DNA of 64,000 nt from assembly GCA_044226535.1 (NCBI GenBank), contig JBGAGT010000001.1, forward strand, positions 308,906 through 372,905, written 5' to 3'. The notes beneath the pieces were generated by a model that saw nothing but the letters and a program-made list of their open reading frames with translations, did not search any database and had not been told where the DNA came from. Shown here piece after piece: positions 63,792-64,000 of the stretch. Each line of letters starts with the position of its first letter. Within the stretch, counting starts at the first letter, position 1. The position numbers and the translations under genes were made by a program. Origin of the DNA: VBCG01 sp044226535 (GTDB taxonomy: Bacteria > Pseudomonadota > Gammaproteobacteria > Burkholderiales > Casimicrobiaceae).

Positions 63792-64000
63792 ATGAAGAAC
63801 AGCATCAAGGCGATTGCGTGCGCAATCGCGTTCGCGGCCGCGCCGTTGGCGATGGCGCAACCGATCAAGATCGCGGGTCTGGTGGAGTTGTCGGGGACGG
63901 GCGCGACGTCGGGGACGATGTTCGACAACGGTGCGAAGCTGGCGGTGAAGGAGATCAACGCGGCGGGGGGGATCCTGGGGAGGCAGGTGCAGTATTCGTC
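63792..64000 (+). CDS. Branched-chain amino-acid/aromatic ABC transporter binding protein (LivK type), start only
   Basis: 69 codons visible, cut by the window end. A Sec signal peptide (MKNSIKAIACAIAFAAAPLAMAQ) is followed by PIKIAGLVELSGTGATSG and NGAKLAVKEINAAGGILGRQVQ, the typical LivK/AmiC start. It should bind amino acids or aromatic acids in the periplasm. Codon use differs from the genes before it: Ala is mostly GCG and Gly mostly GGG. Confidence 0.88.
   Translation, partial: MKNSIKAIACAIAFAAAPLAMAQPIKIAGLVELSGTGATSGTMFDNGAKLAVKEINAAGGILGRQVQYS

Overview
The window is 64 kb of very GC-rich (about 70 %), densely coding chromosomal DNA from a Gram-negative bacterium, most likely a betaproteobacterium of the Burkholderiales. 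Support for this comes from the leuS-lptE-holA order, a BPSS1780-type membrane protein, a CIRCE-controlled groESL operon, LptE, a PlpD-type phospholipase and RND efflux genes. No insertion sequence, prophage, integrase, tRNA, rRNA or CRISPR array was recognised. The long open frames antisense to real genes are GC-rich shadows.

Layout. 1-1914: housekeeping genes (leuS end, lptE, holA). 1910-4679: a fluoride-riboswitch operon (fluC/crcB, DUF190, a DHA2-type exporter, a universal stress protein). 4676-7590, minus strand: rsmE, an alpha/beta hydrolase and O-acetylhomoserine sulfhydrylase. 7681-10270: radical SAM protein, RraA-like protein, acetyltransferase, small YeaQ-type membrane protein. 10430-20133: a LacI-controlled sugar locus. 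A sugar-acid dehydratase and a MalK-type ATPase lie on the minus strand. An inositol-phosphatase-family enzyme, a binding protein, two permeases, an aldose dehydrogenase and a FucU mutarotase lie on the plus strand. 20123-23303: a second binding protein and permease pair without its own ATPase. 23523-28651: ECF sigma factor, Ser/Thr kinase with a helical C-terminal half, and a di-haem protein. 28695-35250: a GntR-controlled sugar-acid locus (UxaA-type dehydratase and zinc dehydrogenase on one side; enolase-family dehydratase, SDR and FAH-family hydrolase on the other). 35375-41331: prolyl iminopeptidase, PlpD-type phospholipase, BioA and PBP4-type DacB in an overlapping run. 41332-41953: repeat-filled intergenic DNA. 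41954-45444: membrane proteins, including a DedA-rhodanese fusion, and an acetyltransferase. 45794-54914: MdtABC-type RND efflux operon with its outer-membrane lipoprotein. 54928-56446: BKACE enzyme and an unknown lipoprotein. 56607-58818: groESL with sigma-70 promoter, CIRCE and terminator. 58960-59499: PagL-like protein. 59599-63571: PobR/PobA and a split 3-dehydroshikimate dehydratase, both feeding protocatechuate. 63792-64000: start of a LivK-type binding protein.

How the genes fit together. The two sugar loci can be read as parts of a non-phosphorylative aldose route like that for L-fucose: mutarotase, 1-dehydrogenase, dehydratase, SDR, then FAH-type cleavage to pyruvate and a small acid. 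No lactonase is visible, and two or three alternative dehydratases are present. The right end is an aromatic-acid module converging on protocatechuate. The clearest regulatory DNA is the fluoride aptamer with a plausible strand-exchange platform, paired LacI-type palindromes, a GntR-type operator, an IclR-type operator between pobR and pobA, and CIRCE. A family of extragenic palindromes (GTCATCCCCGC and its complement around a 4-nt loop) is scattered through the window, and one copy lies inside the end of mdtB.
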